Shown here piece after piece: positions 39,144 to 50,631 of a stretch of 64,000 bases of DNA. Under the pieces are notes generated by a model. That model ran no database searches. It worked only from the letters and a program-made list of their open reading frames with translations, and was not told the origin of the DNA. This DNA is from Coffea arabica (lineage: Eukaryota; Streptophyta; Magnoliopsida; Gentianales; Rubiaceae), in NCBI RefSeq assembly GCF_036785885.1, contig NC_092323.1:13028501-13092500 (forward strand). Direction: 5' to 3'. The position numbers and the translations under genes are program-made. Every line of letters starts with the position of its first letter. Position 1 is the stretch's first letter.

Positions 39144-40911
39144 TCCTTTTGGGTCAAGTGACGTGGGTTCTTGAAGAGCTTAGAATGTAATCCATGGATT
39201 AGGTTAGTCGACTATCATCTAGATTTGGTATAATTCTCATCACTTGTAGCCTCCAATATTCATGTGGTACCAGATGGGTACAAAATCAGTGGCAATACGA
39301 ATATGTAGACAATTGAAAAAAATTTCTAGAAGATTTATAGTCTATTTGCAATTAGCGACCAAACTTGGTGCATCCATGTCGTCATGATGACTAAGTTAAT
39401 GATATGCTTTTTCTGTCGCATGTAATCACCATCAGAGGTTGATGCGGTAAGTAGAATCATTAAGTTGAAATTTTTAACCAGCTTGTCACTTCTAGAATAA
39501 GCTTGAGCTATTTGCCATTCAATCTTTTATAAGTCATGGTGATTCGGTCCCTCCCCCCACCCCACCCCCCATTTAGGCAAGGAGGGTGGTGGGTAGGGGT
39601 TCAAATTGAAATTGGATTTGGTAAGTGTCCAAGCTTGTTAGATCTGGCCTGCTTAGATTTTTTCCTTTTGATAAAAGAAAGTTTGGATGAGCTCAACTTC
39701 GATCACCATTACGGATCATGACATGTTTTCAAAATCATAGGTTATTTATGTAAGTTCTTATGGATGATGGTTCATTGACACAGCACTCAAATCGATAGCA
39801 GAATTTGAACACACGATCTTTTATGAGAAAGTAATATATTCTTATCAACTGAACCAACTTATATTGACTGGCTCTACTTACATGGGAAGGTTGTGCTGGG
39901 AACAATGGTTTTTGATGATGAGAATGTACTAAAGAATCAAGACCTGTGGCTTCTGAATAGAAAAAATTGAACATCTCTACCGTGTCTTCTTCTCCAACTC
40001 CTCCTACGCATCCAAATCAGTGGACCACATTTAGTATATATCACATACCCGTAACCATATAGACATCCTCTTTTGATTTTGCAGTTTTCCCTTAAACAGA
40101 TGCTTCTATTCAGAGTACCATCCAGTCTACAAAATCCCGTGTTTTCTTTAATCTTGAGGGTCCATTCCACTCAAGTTTCATTTTTAAGCATCTCAGCATT
40201 GTAAAGCAATCAAATCACTATAAATCAATGAGATGTCTTTAGTGGGTATTTTTATTAATCACTTTGATTTGGTGCAAATCAAATGACTTTTGCCGAAAGA
40301 AACTCATACCTACTTTCAATAAATTCAAAGACGTCTAATCTTGCACAAGATATCTAATCTCTCACTCAAGAAGATTAAACATACTTTACAAGAAGTCAAT
40401 GCTCAATATTTCATGATCCATTCACTTAAGGTCCACTGGCTTAGACAATCAGTGAGCATAGACATGACAGATTTCTTGCGGATTCAACATGCTGTCTATT
40501 CTTCTACGTGTAGCTATCTGGTTACACATCCTTCCCCTTTCTTCTCAAGGAGTTTGGCAGGAAACTGTAAGTTGCAAAAACCAGTTTGTTAAGCAGCTTC
40601 ACAAAATCGAGAAGCAAAAACCAGTTTGTTAAGCAGCTCAATAGTTCTTTATTTGCTGAACTCCAAGAAACTCAGAAAGAGGCCAAAAGTCAGGCAGAGA
40701 AGAGCCATTGTATTATTGCTGTGATAGAAAGTTTTTTTGTAGAAGAGCAGTATCATATGAAGCCAGCACACGCATCTTATATTTACATCGTAAAGGAAGC
40801 AGAAAAACTTCATACAAGCAGTAATACAAGCAGAAACTTTGGTACCATGACCCAGAAAAACAACCATAAAAACTCTACACGCAGTTGAGCACTAACTGAC
40901 ATATATCAACT
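39144..40911. other. Intergenic and 3' flank of the F-box gene; short tandem repeat
   Basis: No gene is supported. GCAAAAACCAGTTTGTTAAG plus CAGCT occurs at 40574-40598 and 40614-40638, a 40-bp period repeat. A C/G-rich stretch at 39545-39600 stands out in otherwise AT-rich DNA. The part adjoining 40912 is the expected 3' untranslated region of the minus-strand F-box gene. Confidence 0.5.
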
Positions 40912-42563
40912 TCAAGGAGATTGGGGCCAGTCATATCCAGCATCCATTGCCTCGACATCATCGTAAAACCACATTTCAACGTCCTCGATTTGTTGCTCAT
41001 CTCCCCAATAGCCATCACTTATTTCATCATAATCATCGCCCATGCCAGCAACAAAATCCCAGGCTAAGTAGCCTGAAGAACCAGAGTAATCTGAGCAACT
41101 ATCCCAACCATTCATATCATAATAATCTACAACATTGGGACCAACAAGCTTCAATCTTGGGAATTTCTTCACAAAGTTCTCATCAAGATTTACATTGAAA
41201 CACCCTCGCACATCCAGTAGTTCTAGCTGTCTGCAGTTTGTAAGAATCTCAATCACACTGCTTGTGCTTACAAGCAGGTAAGCAATCTCAAGATGCTTGA
41301 GTTTGGGCATTGTTGATGCAATGGCAAGTGCTTCATCATCTTGGGAGAGTTTGTCAATCACCTCTAGTGGGTGCATTATTCGACGTAACCCTGTGAGAAA
41401 TTTGCAGTTCTTTCCTATTGCTTCGAGTGCTTCTGCTCCGATCTTTATGCAGTAGCTCAAATCCAGAAAAGTTAAAGTCGAGAGCATCGCTGCAACTTGT
41501 TCCACTATTGAGTGGCTAATTTGACTTCTTGGCAATCGCAGCGTCTGTAAACATTTAGCACTTGCAACCACACAAAAAGAAATGTCAAGAGACCCTTCTA
41601 CATCATAGTGCAACACAAAAAAGCTTTTTGAAAAAACTAAGAGTTAAGGGCTCTTGCCCAGTACTCAGATTTCAATTGTCAAAACACTACCTTGATTCTT
41701 CATATAAAGCTGCAGCTTTTTGTGAATTTTAACAACTATGGTCTGCCTTGGCTAAAAGGGTACAACATTAGGGGGAATAATGTGAGAGTAACAATTACAC
41801 ATCCACTAATGACGGCTTATCTCTGAGACTCCAAAACAACGAGTTATGACTTCATTACACATATCAATTGTTCAAGTATGTTCACCTTCTTGCAATTCAG
41901 TACCACTTGCAAATTGACACCCAGTGCTAGTTTTGAACTCTCTTAAAGGATTGAGAAACTAATATGGTCAAAAAGAAAAAGACAGAGCACAGACAAACAT
42001 TTAAGCAGGACATTAGAATTCAGAATGTCTAACTACTAGAACCCATTTTGGAGATTCACATGCAGTCAACTATGTCTCAGCTCCAGAAGAACCAAAAGAA
42101 ACTACAATACATTTTTGCTGGTGACTAAAATAAGTTGCACTCTGAAAATTTTTGCCTTCTGAATCAAGTGTGGAAACATGGTAAACTGGATGCCATTCAA
42201 TGATGAACATTGTATTGCAAATGCAAGAATATAAATACAGTGATTGGTTACTCACTGGTTAGCGATATATGCAAAGCTCAGATCATTGGAGATGCCAGAA
42301 ACACATAGTTTGCGAAACGAACCACAGCTTCTCGTGATGAGCAACTGCAGCATTTGATCGATGTTTTCAGGACTACAGTGCTGGCTCCATTCCTCAATGT
42401 CAATCTCTTGCCAACAATAAGGCCCCATAACTGCTTTCCTCCATGATTTGCAAACTCCAGGAACCACAGTAAGTATCTCCAGAAGGGAGAGATTTCTGAA
42501 TATTAAACCAAGTGTATCAGGTATCAGTTCATCCCACGGTCGAAAATCACATCCCTCCTCCAT
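40912..42563 (-). CDS. FBW2: FBW2-like F-box/LRR protein
   Basis: This is an F-box adaptor expected to link targets to an SCF ubiquitin ligase. The Arabidopsis relative FBW2 is reported to act on ARGONAUTE1. Two exons, 42563-42256 and 41560-40912, join with a split codon (CA|T, histidine) to give 318 residues, essentially the length of Arabidopsis FBW2. The F-box lies at about residues 8-52 (WDELIPDTLGLIFRNL..VCKSW), followed by leucine-rich-repeat-like segments with LTFLDLSYC and MPKLKHLEIAY. An acidic, aromatic tail (YDMNGWDSCSDYSGSSGYLAW) ends in WPQSP. These blocks match my memory of FBW2 along the whole length. Another in-frame ATG lies ten codons upstream, but MEEGCD fits the family start. 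The single intron is 695 bp. Confidence 0.92.
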
Positions 42564-43467
42564 TCTTTTCACAGTCAAACTACTGCACAACACAGCAAGG
42601 TAAAGGATTCCAATCTTTTAGTCCGACCTGAAAATCAAAAGTCTACATTTAGAGTCACTAAAAAAGCACCTAAATTCGGTTTACGCGACAAGTATTTACA
42701 TGGTCTAGAACCCCAAATAAATCCAATTGAAGATCCATGTGGTCTTCTGGACTTACTCTATTTCACCCATTGATGCCCACAAGTGGCAAGATTCCAAGGA
42801 GCTTAGATTTGGGCAGGAAAAAGTATATGAATTCAGGAATCATGATGCATGTCACATGCAGAGCTTCTAATCATTAGCAAATCTGCAGATTAATTCCAAA
42901 AGGGAAAATTAGAATTGCAGATAGAAAGGTAAAAAAATATAAGAAACAGAACACAGAGTGACAGACATTAAAACCAGTACACAGGCGGCAAAAAAAGAAA
43001 AGCCACCACCTTTGCAGAAAGAACTCAGGACAACAGGCTAATAGTCCTGGAGAAAGATGATAAAAATTCAACACCGGATGACAATACAAACCATGTCAAG
43101 AACTAAATTTAACCAGAGAAGCTACTAAATTTAATCAATGCCTACATCGGCAATAACAAAATTTATGGAAATGGAAGAAAACCTCTGATTACACAAAGCA
43201 ATGGAGATTGATTATTTTTCACATGGATTTTGTACGAACTCACTGATACGAGGATCATTTTCATTGAGAGCAGCATGAAATGTTAGGCACTTAGGCCCTG
43301 AATGATACATTGGGAAAAACAAAAAAATAAATAAGGGGTTCGGCTAAAAAGAGCAGGAAACACATGCCAAAGTAGGATATGGATCTGTGAGGAGACCGCT
43401 TTATCCGCCTAAAATGCAGGGTGGTTTTATATCTTTACAAAGACTCTTCTTTTTCTTCCTCTGAATG
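42564..43467. other. 5' flank of the FBW2-like gene
   Basis: This holds the leader and promoter of the minus-strand F-box gene, possibly with an intron in the leader. It ends at the (GA)n tract at 43468-43491, a typical binding site for plant GAGA-binding (BPC) proteins. No other gene is supported. Confidence 0.45.
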
Positions 43468-43491
43468 TGAGAGAGAGAGAGAGAGAGAGAC
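43468..43491. repeat. (GA)n microsatellite
   Basis: About 12 GA units roughly 0.9 kb upstream of the FBW2-like start codon. Confidence 0.9.
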
Positions 43492-46031
43492 TAAAACAGA
43501 GCAAACAAGAAAATATGAAAAAACACTCGGATATTCTACCCTTAATACCTTCGTTTTAAAGAAAGTGAACAGTAAAAAAATGAGGCAATATCTACAGATT
43601 TCTTGATGGCCCTTCAGTTAAATGTTTGATGAGGCTGATTCTAGGCAAGTTTATTGCTTTTGTTGTGAAAATGGATGGTCTAGTATTTTACTAGCATAAT
43701 TGCTATCAATGTTCTGGCCCTTGTGGACTCAAGAGTGGCATTTTTCCTTTTTCCTTTTTTTTTCCCTTGCACGTTTCTTTTTCGTCCTCTTTCTTTGTCT
43801 TTTCAATCTCCTTTCCTGTTTTTAGCCATGAGTTTTGTCACATCAATTCCCTTGATGAGGAAAGATTTACAGGATCTTCCAGCTAAGAGGGGCAGTAAAT
43901 GAAGAAGTGATTGCTAAGCAAAGAATCTCCGGTGACAGAATTTGCTACTGCTCCTGCTTCTGCTGTTAATTGTTAGCACTTTAGTACAAAGTTCTGTATC
44001 CCTTTCATTTGCCACATAGAAATCGCCTAGAATGAAAAAGTCTTTCGATTTGTCCATTTCATTCTTATGTTTAATACAGATTTTTTAAGTTGAAATAAAG
44101 GTCTTTCTCCTCCAAAGCTCATTCTAATTTTTTTTTATAAAAAATGTAATCCAGTCATAAAATTCTAAGAAAAACTCTTTTTGACTTGAGAAAAAATAGC
44201 GACAATTTTACTTTTCTTTTTTTCTCCGTTATGTCTTGTTGTTACTTGTTAGCATCCAAGTACTTGGAATTTTGTTGTCATGTTGTTTGTAGAAAATTGG
44301 TAACGTTTGACATTTGGATTAATTGCAATTTGTGTTTAGATTGAGATGGCAAAGAAGGCCTAACATAACACAACACAACATCATTGTCTGTTTTCAATAA
44401 TCTTTCATTGGAGGCAAGCTTGCAACCAAACATCCAAGTGAGCTGAGAATGCCAATTGATGGTTGTTGGATGTGTGACCAATTCATTTAGCTGTAATGAT
44501 ATGGTTGAGTTCAATTGTCATTTTTCATAATTTGTAAGTAATGACAAACTTAAGGGGTCTCAACTGTGAAGGGTGAGCCTCAGCCTCACTGTATAGGGTT
44601 ACAGTTAAAGGTGCCTCGCTACCATGAGTTTCAGTTCAAATCCACTGTAAAGCTCCCACTGGTTTTTTTTTTTTTTTAATCCCATTTATGTGAGATTCAT
44701 AATCACTAATTATGGCCGGAGTAAGTGTAAAATTGTTTAGTTTAACCCCTTTTGCCAAATTTTACTTCAAGAGTAGAAAGGAAAAAATGTCACTTCAATT
44801 TGCTGTTTCCTTTTCTTTTTCCTCTTCTATTTCTTGTCTTAATAGGACTAGTACTATTTTTCTTGACAGAAACTGGACCACAAAATTTAGACGTTGTATC
44901 CACCAATCCAAAGTCATCAGTGTTTTGAAAACTAGGCATGTTTTACTACCAGTCTTCCACCACCAAGTCTTCTTCAATTTTTGAGATTTTGAGAAGCTAA
45001 AGAAATTTTTTGCACCTTGATGGTGGCTTCTGAAGTTGCACAGTTTAGATTGCCATTTTTTTCTGAAATATTTTTATGTTTTCTGTGAACACATTTAGAT
45101 TTTTCTGTAAAAACTCTAGAAAATAACAATCCAAACGGATAAAAAGGACAAATGCGTTAGAGCTTTTATCAATATCATTTGTGTCTCTAATAAAACAATC
45201 ACATGCAAATTAATCAGTATTGTTATTGGATTAAACTTATGGAACAATTTATCAAGTGTAATATTTCGAGAAAAAATGTAATATATTTCAAGAAAGGACT
45301 GTTTGAACAAAAGGTTGAGAGCCAAGCTAGAGGCTACTCCACCAAATTCATATCAAGAAATGTGTTATTTTCGCTCCAAATGCTGACATAGTTTTATGCT
45401 CAAAATGTTGTTATTTGTCAAGAATTAATTTTAAATACACTGACAATATACGCATTATCCTGCTTGGATGGATGTCATTTCTGATCAATTTGAATTTCAA
45501 ATCTATATTTTATATATGTGGTATTCATTTAACCGTAATAATGTATACAAGATTTATTCATGGGTCAATAACGACAATATAACTTATCACTTTCATATAA
45601 TGTGGTCAGAGTCTAGTATTTCTATCAAATGATATATTTACGGTATCCTACCTACCTATCGTGCAAGAAAAACAGAAAATGTGCAAGTCTTAATTTGGTG
45701 TTATCTTTTTTCCTGAAATCTTTATTATTTAGAAGAAAGTGGAACATTTTCATTTATGAAAAGAAACAAATTAAAGGGGTTATTGAACCTTTTACTGATA
45801 TTACATTTATTTGCTAAGCGAGTTAAGAAAAGGTTACAGTAACGCAAGACGACAATGGTATTTAGCAATTCAATTTGGGCCATTGATCTTCTGTTTTTGG
45901 GCTTGGAGTATACCGGTTTGGTTCTTCTCCGTCTCAGATGTTTATAGTAAAATTTTATATTCAACCCAATCCATTGATGATAATAGGACCAATCGTCTAT
46001 AAGCTCCTCTTTATTATTATTATTATTAATT
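43492..46031. other. Intergenic; possible short foldback elements
   Basis: No gene is supported. GTTTAGATTGCCATTTTT at 45043 and AAATAACAATCCAAAC at 45136 face each other and outline a 94-bp foldback. A T run follows GAGTTTCAGTTCAAATCC near 44630-44680, which could be a degraded SINE because GTTCAAATCC resembles a pol III B box. Confidence 0.4.
45043..45136. repeat. Short foldback element with GTTTGGATTG-type ends
   Basis: Terminal inverse phrases GTTTAGATTGCCATTTTT and AAATAACAATCCAAAC enclose about 60 bases. A similar pair occurs at 51443-51609, suggesting one family. Confidence 0.45.
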
Positions 46032-46450
46032 AGGGCAAATTTCCGTTTGGCCCTTGAACTTTTAGTTTAGGTAAAACTTAACCCTTCAACTATTAATAAT
46101 CAGCTTTTAGCCCTCTAACTTGTAAAATAGGGAATCCGTGGTGCTTTTGGCTAGTTTATCCGATTTTACAACTGGAAAGACAAATCACGCGAATGGCAGT
46201 ATATTTTATAGAAGGGTCTTTTTGTCTGCACAAAAACAAGCAAAAAGTCAACGATGTATATCGTATCCCCAATCAACCCAAATCCCTAATAGATCTCAAC
46301 ACACGAATTGCAGAGGGAAGGAAGAGAAATGTTTGTCAAGAGCAAGCAAGAACACGCAAATATCATAGCCCTCCCCTTCCTATTTGTCTCTACGGTCAAG
46401 TCACAAAGATGATTATTTCGTGGACTGATAGAAACCCGAGGAGAAAGTAC

Positions 46451-48018
46451 TGTTGAGAAATGTCAACTTTTCCTACAGATTTTATCAGATTGAGTTTGAT
46501 ATCAAAATAATTTAGTTATTAGAAAAATAAGAATATTTGTTAACCAAAGATCATGTTGGTTTGTTAACAAATATTTTAGCTAAGATTTGCTAGTAGAAGA
46601 ATATTATATTTTGTTGAGATTTTTAGGATAATTGTTAGTTGAATATTTTGCTAGTTTGTTTTATATAATCACTATAAATAGTGAGTTGATTAATGTAGAA
46701 CACAAGCTCATTTTTCATCTTTAATACAAGTCTCTTATAAGTTTTTTTTGCAACACTAAAGTGTTGTTTCTTAGTTTATGCCCCAAAAAACCAACAAAGT
46801 GGTATCAATATCCTATATCTTAAGGACCTGAGTCTTTTTTTTAGAGTGATGCATTGGTGAGGATCCTTTATAAGTTCAAAGCTATGACAGGAAAGAACTT
46901 TTTGTCAAATGTTTCAATTTTTAGTGGTGAAACTTACCAATTTTGGGCCATAAAATTTTGGACTTATTTGGTAGTCAATGATCTACAAGATATGGTGGAG
47001 ACGAATTTTGTTTCACCAGCATTTAAAGAACTGATGGATACACAAATTAGAGACCACAGAGTTGCAGTTAGACAGAGATCCAAGGCCAGCATTCACATTT
47101 CAGTTTTTGATGCCATTTTCCCAAGGATAATGGCTAATGATTTGATTGAGAATAAATTATTCTCAATTAAAATAAAAAGAAAAAGTTTCACTATGAATTG
47201 GTTAGATTTTGACAATTCTAAAGTGGAACATGATAATGAAATCAAGAATTCAGATCCTGAAAAAATTCAGGAGGAGATCATTGATAAGTCAGGACGTATC
47301 AAATTGATTCCTGATATTTATCAAGATTATAATATTACTGTTTTTGAGTCTACAGATTTTGATGGTGATGACAAAGTGAAGAACCATGCAAAATTTCATA
47401 TTTCTGTATAGGTTCAAATATCGTCAAAGGATGTTCCACTTTAAACCTATGAGAAGGTTATTTGGAAACATTAAAAAAAATCATCTTTTATTTGGTGTAT
47501 GACATGAGAAGACAAAAGAAATGATTTGTTGCAAGACTAATATTTAGCTTGCATAAAAACCTAAAAGAAGAAGTTCATTGCAAGGCTAATCCTTAGTTGC
47601 AGAACCTCTTACAAAAGCCTTGTTCAAAACAAGGTTCAAAAATTTGAGAATACAATTGAAAATCTGCAACAAAAGTGGCAAGGAGGAGTGTTGAGATATG
47701 CCAACCTTTCCTACAGATTTTATCAGATTGAGTTTGATATCAAAATAATTTAGTTATTAGAAAAATAAGGATATTTGTTAACCAAAAATCATGTTGGTTT
47801 GTTAACAAATATTTTAGTTAAGATTTGCTAGTAGAAGAAGATTATATTTTGTTGAGATTTTTAGGATAATTGTTAGTTTGTTTCATGTAATCACTATAGA
47901 TAGTGAGTTGATGAATGTAGAACACAAACTCATTTTTCATCTTTAATACAAGTCTCTTATAAGTTTTTTTTGCAACACTAAGGTATTGTTTCTTAGTTTA
48001 TACCCCAAAAAACCAACA
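46451..48018 (+). mobile_element. Internally deleted Ty1/copia LTR retrotransposon
   Basis: LTRs at 46451-46796 and 47689-48018 begin TGTTGAGA and end CCAACA. A perfect 5-bp target duplication AGTAC flanks them (46446-46450 and 48019-48023). The primer site TGGTATCAA at 46800 fits initiator tRNA-Met, and a purine tract AAGGAGGAG precedes the right LTR. Only the start of gag and a short piece resembling the very end of pol (about 47600-47685) are present. Protease, integrase and most of reverse transcriptase are missing, so it can move only with help. The two LTRs are similar, and the left has a short extra stretch. Confidence 0.9.
46854..47411 (+). CDS. Copia gag fragment
   Basis: This is a 185-residue frame inside the deleted copia element. 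Its first part has the pattern known from copia capsid proteins: a glycine-aromatic-tryptophan motif near residues 23-30, then an acidic W/VE-type helix and an isoleucine-rich helix ending in a PRI-type motif. The second half is acidic and has lost similarity, consistent with an internal deletion. An internal methionine at residue 11 may be the native start. Confidence 0.75.
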   Translation: MVRILYKFKAMTGKNFLSNVSIFSGETYQFWAIKFWTYLVVNDLQDMVETNFVSPAFKELMDTQIRDHRVAVRQRSKASIHISVFDAIFPRIMANDLIENKLFSIKIKRKSFTMNWLDFDNSKVEHDNEIKNSDPEKIQEEIIDKSGRIKLIPDIYQDYNITVFESTDFDGDDKVKNHAKFHISV

Positions 48019-48537
48019 AGTACACTATTTGCTCACAAGAAATTGGTGGGTGTGGGTATTGGGTTTGGATCAACGAGAAGATGTGCCGCCGTTCTATTGA
48101 GTTGGTGCCCGGCCTTCTAAGGAGAATCAATGAAATACAGAAGCATTCATTTTGCTGCCTAATTTGCCATTCCATTGTTGTTTCAATGTCAATGATACTC
48201 TCTTCCTCTTCTCTGTCAACAAAGATCCTCAAGAGAAGATGAAGAGGGGTAAGGAAAAAGGGTTAGTTTGAGAGCTTAGTTTAGTTGGAGTAGGGAAAGG
48301 AAAGATAATGTACTTTGTTCGATTTTTACTTGTTTTTGTGTGGACAAAAATACTCTTCTACAAAGCATATTGCCATTCAAGTGATTTGACTTTCGGATTG
48401 CAAAATTTGATAAATTAGTCAAAAGGGCAACGAGTTCCCTATTTTACAAGTTGGAGGGCTAAAAGTTGACTATTAATAGTTAGAAGGTTAAGTTTTACCT
48501 AAACTAAAAGTTCAAGGGCCAAACGGATAATTTGCCT

Positions 48538-49367
48538 GTATTATTATTGTTGTTGTTGTTAAATATTTTATACTATTTTTCTTACACCAGAAAAATTTTA
48601 AATTTTGAATAGAAATCTTTTATACTATTTGAAATTTGAATAGAGATTATGTATCATAAAGGTTGAGGTGCTAGTGTCAATAATTTTTTACACTGATAGT
48701 ATAGGAAAGATCAACATTTTTTCCCTTTTTGTATTTCTTATATTCTTTTTTTTTTTCTCTTTGAAGCATCATCTATTTTCTGAAAATAGAAACTATTTTT
48801 CTTCTTGTATGGTTTTGATTGCACACATATTGGATGTACATTGAGTACTAGCATATAATAAAGCGAGAGTAGGAATTTGATTTGGTGTAAACAATTTAGT
48901 GTCATTTTTTGTAATTCTAATTTTACCCTTAAAATTAACTATTAACCAGTAAACATGTATGACACTAAAACTTAACTCCTTAACTATTGATACACTGCAA
49001 TTCCTTAAATTCCACAACTCCAAAATTACTTCTCCACGATTATAAACTCCTCTTCACCTAGTTACACGTCAAACTAAACTGCTAAATATCACACAACTTC
49101 TAAAAATCTTCATATTTACAACTTCCAAATTCTCGCTCCATAAAAAATCTTTTGCCAAATACTATAACAAAGCACTTCTCCCGTTACCACACCATCATTG
49201 TGTCACCGGTTCTAAATTTTTTTGGTATGTTTTGTTTAGAGAAAGATCGTTCATCAATCAATAATTCTTTTGTCTTTCATTTTCCTTTTCCTTTTAACCT
49301 GATATTTCTTTTGTCTTTCATTTTATTTTTCTTTTCATCAATCTATTTATCTGATTCGAACAACTAA
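48538..49367. other. Intergenic
   Basis: AT-rich DNA between two transposons. No gene, RNA gene or repeat of note is supported beyond T runs near 48750. Confidence 0.4.
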
Positions 49368-50628
49368 GGGGCTGCTTGGTTAAAGGGTTTGGGAATCACA
49401 AAATGGAATAAATCCCTTATTTGTTGCTTGGGTTAAGCCTATTGGAATGCTATTTTTGGAATCATTCCTAAAAAATCATTCTCGAGTAAATTGGGAGGTT
49501 TTGGACAAAACCCTCAACTCATTCCCTCAGACAATATTTATCACGGATCTACCCTCTCTTTCCTCTCCATTACACGCTGCACAAAACCAGAGTCTTCTTC
49601 TTCATCAGTTTTTCTATCTCTTCTTCTTCAATCAATCGCCACCCATCACCTTCATCGGACATCTTCTTTCTCATTTCAAAGTCCCAAATTCAGGTTCACA
49701 AATAGTAGCAATAGCTTTCCAAGATCTGAAAGTTTAAACGAGAAATTAGATCATGTAGTAGATGATTTGCTTGAAAAGGTTGAAGCTTCCAAGGTGGAAA
49801 TTGGAGAAGAGAAGATTTTATTGATTGGGCAAAACATTCCTTAGAACCAAACAATGTCATGAGTGGTGAAGTTCTGGTGAAATTTTTTGATTGTGTTCTG
49901 GTAAATCTGAAGGATCTGCTTAAGTTTGAAAACAATTTGATTCTGTCTTTGAAGGAACAAATCTCAACCCTTGAAGTGAATTTACGATTCTTGAAAAACT
50001 TTGTCATCTTCACAAATAGGCTATGCAATGGGTATGCGAATATCGGACTGTTTTTTACTTCTATTGAAGATGCTGCAAATAATGGTATTTCGTTCTGGTG
50101 TTGGTTGGGATGGAAGAAATAGGGAGTCAAAAGTTGATAGTAATAGAGACAGCGACATTTTAACCCTTCATTCTAAAGCCATAAAGAGCTGGTGTTTTAT
50201 GGGAAAATAGGTACTCTGTTCTTATAAAGGAGGAAAGTCATAAAGAGCTGGTCTTTTATGAAAAAATATGACCATTGTGAAAGTGACCGCGATTTGGTTT
50301 ATGAAATTATCCCAAAAAAATAGCAGAATGAATTTGTTTGTTTTGAAAGTTGTATAACGGTCGTTAAACTTCAAATATTCCTTCCTTAAACTTCAAAATC
50401 TACAAAATCTCATATTTTTGTTAAATACAAAACCTACCAGTTTTTGGAATTATCCCTTTGTTTTATAAGAATTGTTATATCAGGGGTAAATTTGAAATTT
50501 AATCGCATTTAATTCTGAAACACTTGTCAAACCAAGCATCAGAAATTGGAATGAAAAGTTTAATTCCAAAACCAGAGTCAATGATTCCATTTCCATTTCC
50601 GATTCCAATATGTGAAACAAGCACCCCC
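49368..50628. mobile_element. PIF/Harbinger-like element carrying a gene fragment
   Basis: The left end GGGGCTGCTTGGTTAAAG and the right end AAACAAGCACCCCC are inverse of each other, and TAA flanks both sides (49365-49367 and 50629-50631), as expected for Harbinger elements. Subterminal blocks with TGGAAT and GATTCC phrases extend the inverted similarity. No transposase is visible, so the element is non-autonomous. The interior (about 49690-50122) looks like part of a resistance gene and is listed separately. Confidence 0.82.
49690..50122 (+). pseudogene. Fragment resembling the N-terminus of an R1-type NLR, inside a Harbinger-like element
   Basis: From about 49800 one frame runs into the ATG-containing frame 49859-50122 without a stop. 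It encodes a helical segment with LKDLLKFENNLILSLKEQ and LRFLKNFVIF. This pattern resembles the region before the NB-ARC domain of late-blight-R1-like resistance proteins in asterids. Upstream, a second frame (49491-49844) ends nearby, so a frameshift or splice is needed to join them. There is no nucleotide-binding or LRR domain. I infer capture of a host exon by the transposon. A chance helical frame is the main alternative. Confidence 0.45.
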
Positions 50629-50631
50629 TAA

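Larger units (their letters stand above)
46032..48537. mobile_element. Inverted-repeat element hosting a copia insertion
   Basis: The left terminus AGGGCAAATTTCCGTTTGGC is mirrored at 48537 by GGCCAAACGGATAATTTGCC. The inverted similarity continues for more than 200 bases (for example AAGTTGAGTTTTACC and GGTAAAACTTAACC type blocks, and GTCTGCACAAAA versus TTTTGTGTGGAC). Both flanks are (ATT)n, so a 9-bp ATTATTATT-type duplication is possible but cannot be distinguished from simple sequence. Without the copia element (46451-48023) it would be about 0.93 kb and non-coding. Confidence 0.8.
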
